Position numbers and translations under genes: made by a program. From NCBI RefSeq assembly GCF_024198255.1, contig NZ_JAJVKW010000002.1, forward strand, positions 558,001 through 622,000: a stretch of DNA of 64,000 nucleotides. The letters run 5' to 3'. The notes under the pieces were generated by a model. That model worked only from the letters and a program-made list of their open reading frames with translations, was not told where the DNA came from and made no database searches. Numbering within the stretch: the stretch's first letter is position 1; every line of letters begins with the position of its first letter. Below are positions 17,927-28,133 of this stretch, in pieces. The DNA is from Myxococcus guangdongensis (GTDB taxonomy: Bacteria > Myxococcota > Myxococcia > Myxococcales > Myxococcaceae).

Positions 17927-18172
17927 CGCAAAGGGGGCTGTCTGCTTCCGGGCCGCGGGGAGAAGGCCGGCCCACGTGGACGGCGCCCACCCGCGCTCGA
18001 GGCTCGAATGAGGGTTCGATGGTAGCGAGGCCCCTCTCCCCTCACAAGCGACACGCGCGGGCCTGCACTTGTGTGCCGCGTGGGTCACCAGAGGACCAGG
18101 GCCCGCTCGGTCGCCAGGGTGCCGCACTCGTGGTTGCCACCCAGGAAGCCGCGAGGCTACGGTCCGCCCGCC
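17927..18172. promoter_or_regulatory. Divergent promoter region, flippase and methyltransferase operons
   Basis: This 246-bp gap between divergent operons holds no gene. On the plus strand TTGCCA is followed after 18 nt by TACGGT, ending about 10 nt before the methyltransferase ATG. That would give a very short or absent leader; no Shine-Dalgarno sequence is visible there, which fits leaderless translation. Confidence 0.35.
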
Positions 18173-18841
18173 ATGTCACCGAGCCCATCCCTCTTCCAGT
18201 TCCTCAAGCGCGAGGTCCTCGTCGCCGAGCACGAGGTGTTCCACCGCACGCTGCGAGAGACGCTCGTGGGCACCTGCGACAGCGTGCTCGATATCGGCTG
18301 TGGTTCGGGTTCTCCCCTGAAGCACATCTCCCGCGAGTTCTCGCGCACCGTGGGCGTCGATGGCTACTCGGCGAGCATCGAGCGCAGCCGCGCCGCGGGC
18401 ATCCATCAGGAGTACCACCAGCTGGACCTGCTCCAGGTGGGACAGCACTTCGCGCCCAAGAGCTTCGACGCGGTCGTCGCGCTGGACGTCATCGAGCACT
18501 TCGACAAGCCCGAGGGCTATCGACTGCTGGAGATGATGGAGTCGCTCGCGCGCAAGCGCGTCGTCATCTTCACACCCAACGGCTTCCTCCCGCAGGACGA
18601 GTGGGACAACAACGTGCACCAGGTGCACCGCTCGGGCTGGGAGGTCTATGACTTCGAGCTGCGCGGATACCGTGTCACCGGCATGAGCGGCTTGAAGCCC
18701 CTGCGCGGAGACTTCGCGCTGCCGCGCATCCGGCCCGCGCGACTGGGCAGCCGCCTGTCCATCCTCACCGAGCCGCTGGCGACGCGCGTCCCCCAGCTCG
18801 CCTTCCAGCTCTTCGCCGTCCGCGACATGGAGGCCTCCTGA
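18173..18841 (+). CDS. SAM-dependent class I methyltransferase
   Basis: This 222-residue protein has the SAM-binding motif I VLDIGCGSGSPL near residues 38-49, the acidic strand-2 motif VGVDGY, and VALDVIEHFDKPEG as motif III/post-motif. This is the Methyltransf_11/23 type, which often modifies sugars or lipid-linked glycans. No membrane segment is present. It is followed by a GT4 gene after 3 nt and a second GT4 overlapping by 4 nt, so its target is probably a sugar of the polysaccharide. The ATG at 18173 lacks a ribosome site; earlier in-frame starts give an atypical basic extension. Confidence 0.85.
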   Translation: MSPSPSLFQFLKREVLVAEHEVFHRTLRETLVGTCDSVLDIGCGSGSPLKHISREFSRTVGVDGYSASIERSRAAGIHQEYHQLDLLQVGQHFAPKSFDAVVALDVIEHFDKPEGYRLLEMMESLARKRVVIFTPNGFLPQDEWDNNVHQVHRSGWEVYDFELRGYRVTGMSGLKPLRGDFALPRIRPARLGSRLSILTEPLATRVPQLAFQLFAVRDMEAS

Positions 18842-18844
18842 GCC

Positions 18845-19987
18845 GTGGAGGCCCGCACGTGGCACCTGCTCACGGGTGAGTATCCGCCCCAGCCCGGCGG
18901 CGTCAGTGACTACACGGCCCTCGTCGCTCAAGGGCTCGCGCTCCGAGGTCAGCGGGTCCACGTCTGGGCTCCTGGTGATGCGGGCACGATCGACGAGCAG
19001 GGCGTCACGGTCCACCGCATCCCCGCGCTCTTCACGCCGCCGGGATTGGTTCGGTTGACGCGTGAGCTGGACCGGTGTCCCGGGCCTCGACGGTTGCTGC
19101 TCCAGTACGTGCCGCATGCCTTCGGGATGAAGGCGATGAACGTGCCGTTCTGCGCCTGGTTCTCCTCGCGGGTGCGGGACGAGCGGTGGGTGTTCTTCCA
19201 CGAGATCGTCTACCCGTGGAGTCTCGGTTCGCCCGTGCGCCATCAGGTGCTCGCCGGCGTCACCCGCGTGATGGCGCGGCTGGTGGCTCGGGACACGGGA
19301 CGTGTGTTCGTCTCCATTCCCACCTGGGCGGACCATCTGCCCTCCGGGCTTCGTGGACGCGCGGAATGGAGGCCGGTTCCCAGCACGCTGCCCACGGAGG
19401 TGCCCGAGGAGCTCGTGCGCGTGGTCCGCGAGGAACTGGGCGCGGGTCTCTGGTTGGGCCACTTCGGGACTTATGGGTCCGCGATTCGAGGGCCGCTCGA
19501 GACAGTGCTCGTGTCACTGCTGCGCGCGGACGAGCGGCGGCGGTTCCTGCTGTTGGGTCGAGGCAGTCGGAGCGTCGCGCGCGAGCTGGGTGAGCAGCAT
19601 CCCGGACTTGCCACGCGAATCGTCGCACGCGAGGACCTCGCGCCCCTGGAGCTCGCGGCGCATCTGGCCGCGATGGAGGTGCTGATTCAGCCCTATCCGG
19701 ATGGAGTCAGCACCCGACGCACGTCCACCATGGCGGGACTGGCGCTGGGCCGTGCGCTCGTCACGCAGACGGGGCACCTGACGGAGCCCCTCTGGCATGA
19801 GTCGCGCGCCGTCGCCCTCGCGGGAGACACGAGCCCGAGTGCGATGATTGAAGTTGCCGAGCGGCTCCTCGCTCAGCCGGAGGAACATGCGGCACTCGGT
19901 GAGCGCGCGGCCGGGCTGTATCGGGAGCGCTTCGCGCTGGAGCACACCGTGGAGACCCTCCTCTCCGATATCGGGAGTCGCTCGTGA
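18845..19987 (+). CDS. Family 4 glycosyltransferase
   Basis: This 380-residue GT-B protein begins with GEYPPQPGGVSDYTALVAQGL, the acceptor-side glycine loop of GT4 enzymes. The usual C-terminal E-x7-E donor motif is altered: the matching region reads QPYPDGVSTRRTSTMAGLALG, so donor phosphate contacts may differ. It starts with GTG at 18845, 3 nt after the methyltransferase stop, and its own stop overlaps the next GTG (GTGA). A related variant of GT4 that recognises pyrophosphate-linked donors differently is possible. It is cytoplasmic and presumed to extend the lipid-linked repeat. Confidence 0.82.
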   Translation: MEARTWHLLTGEYPPQPGGVSDYTALVAQGLALRGQRVHVWAPGDAGTIDEQGVTVHRIPALFTPPGLVRLTRELDRCPGPRRLLLQYVPHAFGMKAMNVPFCAWFSSRVRDERWVFFHEIVYPWSLGSPVRHQVLAGVTRVMARLVARDTGRVFVSIPTWADHLPSGLRGRAEWRPVPSTLPTEVPEELVRVVREELGAGLWLGHFGTYGSAIRGPLETVLVSLLRADERRRFLLLGRGSRSVARELGEQHPGLATRIVAREDLAPLELAAHLAAMEVLIQPYPDGVSTRRTSTMAGLALGRALVTQTGHLTEPLWHESRAVALAGDTSPSAMIEVAERLLAQPEEHAALGERAAGLYRERFALEHTVETLLSDIGSRS

Positions 19988-21123
19988 CAACGTCGCTCGA
20001 GCTCGCGGTGCTGATGGACCCTCGTGAGGAGGGTTGGCACAGCATGGACCTGGTGGGCGAAGCACTCCTGGAGGAACTCGCTGCACACCCTTCCGAGGTC
20101 TCCGCGCATGCGCTTCGTCCGCCCATTCCTTCCGTGGCGCGGCGGGTGCCAGGCGTGGGCGCGCGGAATGTCGCGTTCAATGTCGATCGGCTGCTGACCC
20201 GCTTCGGGCTCTACCCGGCCCGGGCGCTGCTCTCGCGGCCCTGGTTCGACGCCTTCCATGTCGTGGACCACAGCTATGCGCAGCTCGTCCACGCACTCCC
20301 GGCTTCGCGCACGGGTGTCTATTGTCACGACCTGGATGCGTTCCGCTCCATCGTGGAGCCACACCGTGAGCAGCGGCCCGCGTGGTTCCGACTCCTGGCG
20401 CGGGCACAACTCCGTGGGCTCGAGCGCGCTGCCATCGTCTTCCACAACTCACAGGCCGTTCGTGACGAGCTTCTCGCCCACGGACTCGTCGACCCCGCGC
20501 GCCTGGTCTGGGCTCCGCTCGGGACCTCGCCCGAGTACAGACCTGAGCCCGTCCCTGGCGACCAGAGCGAACAGGTGCTCGCGCCCCTCGGTGGACGGCC
20601 CTATCTGTTGCACGTCGGCAGCGCGATTCCGCGCAAGCGATTGGACGTCCTCTTCGAGGTGTTCGCCGCGCTGCGTGCACGGCATCCGGACCTGCGGCTC
20701 GTTCAGCAAGGTGGCGCACTGAATGCGTCGCAGCGAGAGCAGGTCGCGCGGCTGGGGCTCCGCGATGCGCTCGTGCAGCCGCCATTCCAGCCTCGCGCCA
20801 CGCTCGCGGGCCTGTACCGACATGCCAAGGCCGTGCTCATCACGAGCGAAGCCGAGGGCTTCGGTCTGCCACTCATCGAGGCCCTCGCCTGCGGCGTCCC
20901 CGTGGTGGCGAGTGATTTGCCCGTGCTGCGCGAAGTGGGCGCGGAGACCTGCTCCTATTGCCCCATCGGAGACATCGCCGCGTGGACGGAGACCGTCGAC
21001 GCGCTGCTCTCCGGCAAATTGTCGCCGCCCCCGCTCGAAGCCCGCCTCGCCCGCGCGGCGCGCTTCACGTGGACGGCTCACGGGCGAACCCTCCTCGACG
21101 CGTATCAACGCCTCCTGCGCTGA
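19984..21123 (+). CDS. Family 4 glycosyltransferase
   Basis: This 379-residue GT-B enzyme has a C-terminal domain opening with YLLHVGSAIPRKRLDVLFEV and the retaining E-x7-E motif in SEAEGFGLPLIEALACGVPV. The N-terminal half carries VYCHDLDAFRS and HNSQAVRDEL, typical of mannosyl/glucosyl-type GT4 enzymes. It starts with GTG overlapping the preceding TGA. The stop converges with the Ser/Thr kinase gene across 117 bp in which no terminator hairpin was seen. It transfers a sugar with retention of configuration; the donor is unknown. Confidence 0.88.
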   Translation: MTTSLELAVLMDPREEGWHSMDLVGEALLEELAAHPSEVSAHALRPPIPSVARRVPGVGARNVAFNVDRLLTRFGLYPARALLSRPWFDAFHVVDHSYAQLVHALPASRTGVYCHDLDAFRSIVEPHREQRPAWFRLLARAQLRGLERAAIVFHNSQAVRDELLAHGLVDPARLVWAPLGTSPEYRPEPVPGDQSEQVLAPLGGRPYLLHVGSAIPRKRLDVLFEVFAALRARHPDLRLVQQGGALNASQREQVARLGLRDALVQPPFQPRATLAGLYRHAKAVLITSEAEGFGLPLIEALACGVPVVASDLPVLREVGAETCSYCPIGDIAAWTETVDALLSGKLSPPPLEARLARAARFTWTAHGRTLLDAYQRLLR

Positions 21124-21240
21124 GCAGACACACCTCTCAGTACCAGCGCCACGAGGAAGCGGCGCATCGGCGCTTGCTCGACACATCTCCGCGCCGCCAC
21201 GGAGGACATCAGCACCAACGTCACGGAGCCAGTGCCCGGC

Positions 21241-22857
<1,617 letters not shown>

Positions 22858-23087
22858 CGTTGCTCGCATCATTGCCCGGCAAGCAGGCCGGAAGCCATCT
22901 CACCCGAAGGTCTCCCAACGTCTCGCAAAACGCTTTTCTGGATTCACTTCTCTGACTTGATTTCATTTCCAAGACATCGCTGCATCCCCTTGAGTCCTTG
23001 ACGGACAGTGACCCAGGGGTGCGGTCACGCACGACTTCATGAACCCTGATTGACGCCCTCGAAGGGCTCTGCTTCGGTCCGCCGTGC
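22858..23087. promoter_or_regulatory. AT-richer divergent promoter region with near-leaderless promoter for the GT4 gene
   Basis: This gap contains the most AT-rich stretch nearby (about 22921-22985). On the plus strand TTGACG (23050-23055), a 17-nt spacer and TTCGGT (23073-23078) end 9 nt before the GTG at 23088, so transcription would start almost at the start codon. A 35-bp block here (23050-23084) recurs before the next GT4 gene (24329-24363). Confidence 0.4.
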
Positions 23088-24332
23088 GTGCGCCTCCTCT
23101 TCCTCAATCCTGTAGGTATTGTCGGCGGCGCCGAGCGCGCGTTGCTCGATTTGATGTCCTGCCTGCGCGAGTTGGATGCGGGACTGTCGCTCCACCTGTT
23201 CTCGGGGACAGAAGGACCGCTGCTGGAGCAGGCCCATCGACTGGGCGTGGACGCGCGCTGCCTGCCGCTCCCCGCGCGCCTGTCGAGCCTGGGGGACAGC
23301 GCCCTGCGGGGGCGAAACCTGGGCGATACGCTGCGCTTCGCGAGCAAGCTGCTCCCCGTGCCCGCCCTGCTCGCGAGCCACGGACACGTGCTTCGACGCG
23401 AAGTCGCGCGCCTGCGTCCGGACCTCATCCACTCCAACGGCATCAAGTCCCACCTGCTGAGTGCGTTCACCGCGGGACTGCCGCTCCGGCGCGTCTGGCA
23501 CGTCCACGACTTCCTCGGCGAGCGTCCCCTGGTGCGACGCGCGATGGGCGCACTCGCGCCGCTGGCCTCGGCGGCCATCGCCAACTCGCGCGCCGTGGGA
23601 GACGACACCCGGGAGGTGCTCCCCAGGGTCCCCGTGCAGGTCGTCTACAACGGCGTGGACGTGAACCGCTTCGCGCCGGACACGGGCGACACCGCCGACC
23701 TGGACGCGCTGGCGGGCCTGCCTCCCGCCCCAGCGGGGACGTCGCGCGTGGGACTGGTGGCCACCTATGCGCGTTGGAAGGGACAAGACCTCTTCCTGGA
23801 GGCCGCCGAGGCGCTGACGCGCGTGGAGCCGTCGCTGCCCGTGCGCTTCTATGTCGTCGGCTCGCCGCTGTACCAGACCGCGGGCTCGCAGTTCTCCGAG
23901 GACGAGCTGCGTCGCCTCATCGAGCAGCGCAAGCTCACCGGACGCGTCGGGCTCGTGCCCTTCCAGCCCGACTCCGCGCCCGTCTACCGCGCGCTGGACG
24001 TCTTCGTGCACGCCAGCACGCGGCGCGAGCCCTTCGGTCTCACCATCGCGGAGGCCCTCGCCTGTGCCCGCCCCGCCATCGTCTCGCGCGTGAGCGGCGC
24101 GGCCGAGGCCCTCACCGATGGCGTGGACGCGCTCACGCTGGCGCCGAACGATGCCCATGCCCTGGCGGAGGCGCTGCGTCGACTGCTGACGGATGCGCCC
24201 CTGCGTGCCCGGTTGGGCACCGCGGCCCGGAGTACCGCCGTGGAGCGCTTCTCCCGCCAGCGCTACGCCCGCGAGATTCTCTCCGTGTACCGCGCGCTCC
24301 TGAGCGGACAGCCCCTCTCTCGCGCGGGTTGA
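23088..24332 (+). CDS. Family 4 glycosyltransferase
   Basis: This 414-residue GT-B enzyme starts LLFLNPVGIVGGAERALLDLM, the classic GG(A/V)E acceptor loop. The donor domain begins with GLVATYARWKGQDLFLEAAE, and the E-x7-E motif is in REPFGLTIAEALACARPAIV. The GTG at 23088 lies 9 nt after a promoter-like -10 and has no ribosome site, which suggests leaderless translation. It is followed after 46 nt by another GT4 with a repeat of the same promoter block. The role is sugar addition in the cytoplasm, with donor not predictable. Confidence 0.88.
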   Translation: MRLLFLNPVGIVGGAERALLDLMSCLRELDAGLSLHLFSGTEGPLLEQAHRLGVDARCLPLPARLSSLGDSALRGRNLGDTLRFASKLLPVPALLASHGHVLRREVARLRPDLIHSNGIKSHLLSAFTAGLPLRRVWHVHDFLGERPLVRRAMGALAPLASAAIANSRAVGDDTREVLPRVPVQVVYNGVDVNRFAPDTGDTADLDALAGLPPAPAGTSRVGLVATYARWKGQDLFLEAAEALTRVEPSLPVRFYVVGSPLYQTAGSQFSEDELRRLIEQRKLTGRVGLVPFQPDSAPVYRALDVFVHASTRREPFGLTIAEALACARPAIVSRVSGAAEALTDGVDALTLAPNDAHALAEALRRLLTDAPLRARLGTAARSTAVERFSRQRYAREILSVYRALLSGQPLSRAG

Positions 24333-24378
24333 CCACCCCGAGGGGCTCTGGTTTCGTCCGCCGCTCCCTGGAGCTTCC

Positions 24379-25527
24379 GTGCAGCGGCCTCGCAGACTCG
24401 TCACCGTCTCGCACTCGTACGTCGTCACCCTCAACCGGCGCCTCGCCAACGAGATGGCCCGCGTGGGAGGCGGCGCGTGGGACGTCACCGCCGTGGCGCC
24501 GCGCTTCTTCCACGGTGACCTGCGCCCCATCCACCTCCAAGCAGACACCGACGAGCCCGCGAAGGTGGCGGGCGTACGAGCCTTCCTCAGCCGCTCACTC
24601 CACGCGTTCGTCTACGGCCCGGAGCTGCGCGAGCACCTGCGGCGCGGCGTGGACCTGGTCCATGCCTGGGAGGAGCCCTTCGTCCTGGCGGGGCTCGAGG
24701 TGGCGCTGCTCACCCCGCGCCGCGTGCCCCTCGTCTTCAGCACCTTCCAGAACCTCTCCAAGCGCTACCCACCGCCCTTCGCGCAGACGGAGCGCTTCGT
24801 CGTCGGGCGCAGCGCCGGCTGGGTCGCGGGCGGTCAGACGGTGAAGGACAACCTGCTCGGTCGACCGGGCTATGCCGCGCGCCCCTCCTGCATCATCCCC
24901 ATGGGCGTGGACACGGAGCTGTTCCGGCCGGACCGCGCCTCGGGTGAGGCCGTGCGCCGCAAGCTCGGGTGGAGCGCGGACGGTCCTCCCGTCATCGGCT
25001 ACCTGGGGCGCTTCGTCCCCGAGAAGGGTGTGTCGCTGCTGATGCGCGTGCTGGAGCAGCTCCGCACACCGTGGCGCGCGCTGCTGGCAGGGGGTGGCTC
25101 CATGGAGGCGGAGTTGCGCGCCTGGGCCGCGAGCCATGAGGACCGCGTCCGCATCCTCACCGGCGTGCCCCACGAAGGCGTGCCGCGCGTGCTCAACGCC
25201 ATGGATGTGCTCTGCGGCCCGAGCCAGACGATGCCTCGGTGGAAGGAGCAGTTCGGCCGCATGCTCGCGGAGTCCTTCGCGTGCGGCGTGCCCGTGCTCG
25301 CGAGCACCTCCGGCGAAATCCCCCACACCGTGGGCGACGCGGGACGGCTGCTGCCGGAGGCGGATGACAGTGCGTGGGCTCGCGCGCTCTCGGACGTGCT
25401 GGAGAGCCCTGAGCTTCGACGCGAGCTGTCCTCACGTGGCCGCGAGTGGGCCGTGCGGCGCTTCTCGTGGCCCGTCGTCGCTCGCGCGCACCTGGACTTC
25501 TTCGAGGAGTTGCTCGAGCGGCGCTGA
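24379..25527 (+). CDS. Family 4 glycosyltransferase
   Basis: This 382-residue GT-B enzyme has a donor domain with VIGYLGRFVPEKGVSLLMRV and the glutamate motif in KEQFGRMLAESFACGVPVLA, where the first E of E-x7-E is replaced by Q (EQFGRMLAESF). The acceptor domain begins SHSYVVTLNRRLANEMAR. It starts with GTG at 24379, preceded by GGAG at a good distance. The stop is 4 nt from the convergent stop of the next GT4. It resembles trehalose/mannosyl-type GT4 proteins, but specificity is unknown. Confidence 0.86.
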   Translation: MQRPRRLVTVSHSYVVTLNRRLANEMARVGGGAWDVTAVAPRFFHGDLRPIHLQADTDEPAKVAGVRAFLSRSLHAFVYGPELREHLRRGVDLVHAWEEPFVLAGLEVALLTPRRVPLVFSTFQNLSKRYPPPFAQTERFVVGRSAGWVAGGQTVKDNLLGRPGYAARPSCIIPMGVDTELFRPDRASGEAVRRKLGWSADGPPVIGYLGRFVPEKGVSLLMRVLEQLRTPWRALLAGGGSMEAELRAWAASHEDRVRILTGVPHEGVPRVLNAMDVLCGPSQTMPRWKEQFGRMLAESFACGVPVLASTSGEIPHTVGDAGRLLPEADDSAWARALSDVLESPELRRELSSRGREWAVRRFSWPVVARAHLDFFEELLERR

Positions 25528-25531
25528 CCGC

Positions 25532-26674
25532 TCAGCCCTCGCGCTCCATCACCTGGACGATGCCGGCGGCCATGTCGTCCCACGTCCACGCGCGGAGCCG
25601 CTCCGAGAAGGCCGCCACGTGGGGAGCCCAGGCCGCCTCGTGCTCGCGCCACGACTCCAGCGCGCGGACCAGGCCGTCCACGTCATCCGGGTCGTCCAGC
25701 AGCAGGCCCGCGAGCTCCGTTGGATAACGCTCGGCCACGCCCGCCGAGCGACTCACCAGCGCGGGCAGTCCCGAACACAGCGCTTCGTGGACGCCCAGCC
25801 CGTAGGCCTCGTACCGCGTCGGGGACACCAGCAGGTCCGCCGCGGACAACAGCTTGGGTACATCCCGTCGGAAGCCGAGGAACTCGATGCGCCGCTCCAG
25901 CCCTCGCGTGCGCGCCTCCTGCTCCCAGGCCTCGCGCTGCGCGCCCACGCCCACCACCTTCAGGTCCACGCCCCAGTCCCCGTGCGCGTGCAGCCGCGCC
26001 CACGCGTGGAACAGGGAGTCGAAGCCCTTGCGACGGTCTCCCAGCGCGCCCACGAAGAGCGCCACGCGCCGGTCCTCCGGCCAGCCCAGCTCCGCGCGCG
26101 CCGCGCGTCGGGCCTCGGGCGACACCGGATGGAAGCGCTCCGAGTCGTTGCCGTAATAGACGACGTGCACCCGCGCCTCGGGGACGCCCGTGGCCGCCAC
26201 CAGGTCCGCGCGCGTCCGCTTCGAGTTCGCCAAGATGACGTTCGAGCGCCACAGCGCCTTGCGCTCCTCGCTCACGAAGCGCGCGTGCCCCACGCGGCCC
26301 TTCACCTGGCGCAGCACGCCGCCGACGTGCTCCGAGACATAGGCCCCGTGCACGTAGTGCACCCAGTTGGCGCCGGGCACGACGCAGTTGCCGCCGTTGG
26401 CGAGCACCCGGCCGCCCTCGGCGCGCGTGCGCAGCGCCCACGCCTTGCCCATCGCGGCCAGCAGCGGCTCCCCGAGCAGATAGGAGTTCGCGGGCTTGGG
26501 CACCTTCACGAAGCGCACGTTGGGGAAGCCGAGCAGCTCGTCCGCCATGCGGTGGGCCACCAGCCGCACGGGGCCGCCCTGCTTCGCCAGCCAGTGCGCG
26601 AGCGCCAGGTTGGCGCGGTCCATTCCACCCGTGGCGACGAAATCACCGGCGATGAGCGTGTAGGGTCTTCGCAT
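25532..26674 (-). CDS. Family 4 glycosyltransferase
   Basis: This 380-residue GT-B protein begins LIAGDFVATGGMDRANLALAH (acceptor loop GGMD). Its donor domain starts with VALFVGALGDRRKGFDSLF and ends with the E-x7-E motif in YEAYGLGVHEALCSGLPALV. It is the last gene of the wzc operon and its ATG lies 32 nt inside the upstream O-antigen ligase-like gene, a long overlap that implies translational coupling. It acts on the lipid-linked intermediate in the cytoplasm. Confidence 0.87.
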   Translation of the reverse strand: MRRPYTLIAGDFVATGGMDRANLALAHWLAKQGGPVRLVAHRMADELLGFPNVRFVKVPKPANSYLLGEPLLAAMGKAWALRTRAEGGRVLANGGNCVVPGANWVHYVHGAYVSEHVGGVLRQVKGRVGHARFVSEERKALWRSNVILANSKRTRADLVAATGVPEARVHVVYYGNDSERFHPVSPEARRAARAELGWPEDRRVALFVGALGDRRKGFDSLFHAWARLHAHGDWGVDLKVVGVGAQREAWEQEARTRGLERRIEFLGFRRDVPKLLSAADLLVSPTRYEAYGLGVHEALCSGLPALVSRSAGVAERYPTELAGLLLDDPDDVDGLVRALESWREHEAAWAPHVAAFSERLRAWTWDDMAAGIVQVMEREG

Positions 26675-28133
26675 GCGTCCAGGCGCCGAAGAGCGCCGCG
26701 TTGAGCAACCAGAACTCCATGCCCACCTGGCTCATGAAGAACGGATAGCTGAAGGTCAGGGCCAGCGCGCCCAGGTTGTAGGCGAAGATGACGCTTCCCC
26801 ACAGCCAGAACTCATCGCCGGAGTCATGGCGTCGCCGAGCCATCTGGAGCACCCACGCCATGGTCGCCAGGAGCGCCAGGGGGTAGAGCACCACCGCCAC
26901 GATGCCGCCGTCGTAGACCCACGCCGTCCACTGGATTTCGGCCCACAAGGGCGGCTGCGCCGGGTCGGAGTTGTCGCCGAAGTACGCGTTGGCCATGCCG
27001 TAGCGCCCCAGGCCCGCGCCCAGCGGATACTCCGGCAGGAAGTACTCGAAGGTGCCCTCGAGGAAGCGGCCCCGGTTGCTGTGGTAGACCTCCTCCGGCT
27101 TCGCCTCGAACAGGCTGTCCCAGCGCTTCTGCACCGCGTCGCCGCCCACGGCCACGGCCCAGCCGAAGGCGAAGACGCTGGCCATGCCCACCACCGCCAT
27201 CAGCTTCGCCAGCCGCGCCACGCGGCCGGTGAGCACGAGCATGCCCGCCATCGCCGCCAGACAGACGCCCAGCGTCAGGGCAATGGCGCGCACCTGGCAC
27301 AGGTAGAGACAGAGCAACCCCACCATGATGCCCACGACGCTCAGCGCGCGCGACAGGCCCTTGCGTGAGGACAAGAGGAAGCCGCTGCCGAGCAGCACCG
27401 CATAGAAGCCCCCCGTCGCCGCGCCGCCCGGCATGTCCGTCAGCCCCATGGGCCGGAAGACGCGCGCGCCGCTGGCGGTCTCGAACTCCAGGCTGCGCAG
27501 ATAGGAGTCGCCCTGCGCCTGCACCGCGGCCGACATCGCCGGCTGGAAGCGGCCGGGGAAGTAGACCTGGAGCACGCCCACCGAGGCGCTGGCCGTGTTG
27601 AAGAGGAACAACAGCGTGAGGGTGAGCCGGAAGACGCGCGAGTCGATGGACAGCCGCGTCACCCAGAACAACGGCGCGATGATGGACAACTGGATGCCCA
27701 GTTGCACCACGCCGGCCATCGGGCTGACGGTGCCCGGGTGGAAGAAGTTGAGCGTGGTGATGGCCAGCGAGCCCACCACGAAGGGCACCGCCGGATGCCT
27801 CGCCCCGCGCCCGGGGACGAGCACCAGCAGCGCCAGGCTCAACCCGAACGCCAGGATGCGCACCAGCACGCGCAGAGGCGCGATGGCCTCCACCAGCAGC
27901 GCGAGTTGACACGCGACGAGCACGCCGATGAACAGCGGCACCAGCCGGCTCGAGGACAGGAGGCCCGTGCGAGGCGGCGCGGGCGGTGCCTCCTTCGACG
28001 ACGGCGACGGCTGCCTCGGTGGCTGCGGCGTCGCCACCTCCAGCGGCGCGCCCGGCGCGCGGCGCACGTACCTGCGCCCGAGCACGCCAGGCCCCTGGAG
28101 CTGAGGCCGAGGGGACGGCCGTGGAGCGCTCAC
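26643..28133 (-). CDS. O-antigen ligase/polymerase-like membrane protein
   Basis: This 496-residue protein has a Pro/Ser-rich cytoplasmic N-terminus (about 60 residues) followed by about ten to twelve membrane helices. One long periplasmic loop holds the diagnostic LSIDSRVFRL...YFPGRFQPAM and PLGAGLGRYGMANAYF elements of Wzy_C-type enzymes. The start is GTG at 28133 overlapping the preceding TGA (GTGA); longer frames lie inside the upstream GT4. It would polymerise or ligate undecaprenyl-linked repeat units in the periplasm. The window has a second, less similar family member at 1-812, so one may be polymerase and the other ligase or a second polymerase. Confidence 0.82.
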   Translation of the reverse strand: MSAPRPSPRPQLQGPGVLGRRYVRRAPGAPLEVATPQPPRQPSPSSKEAPPAPPRTGLLSSSRLVPLFIGVLVACQLALLVEAIAPLRVLVRILAFGLSLALLVLVPGRGARHPAVPFVVGSLAITTLNFFHPGTVSPMAGVVQLGIQLSIIAPLFWVTRLSIDSRVFRLTLTLLFLFNTASASVGVLQVYFPGRFQPAMSAAVQAQGDSYLRSLEFETASGARVFRPMGLTDMPGGAATGGFYAVLLGSGFLLSSRKGLSRALSVVGIMVGLLCLYLCQVRAIALTLGVCLAAMAGMLVLTGRVARLAKLMAVVGMASVFAFGWAVAVGGDAVQKRWDSLFEAKPEEVYHSNRGRFLEGTFEYFLPEYPLGAGLGRYGMANAYFGDNSDPAQPPLWAEIQWTAWVYDGGIVAVVLYPLALLATMAWVLQMARRRHDSGDEFWLWGSVIFAYNLGALALTFSYPFFMSQVGMEFWLLNAALFGAWTHAKTLHAHRR

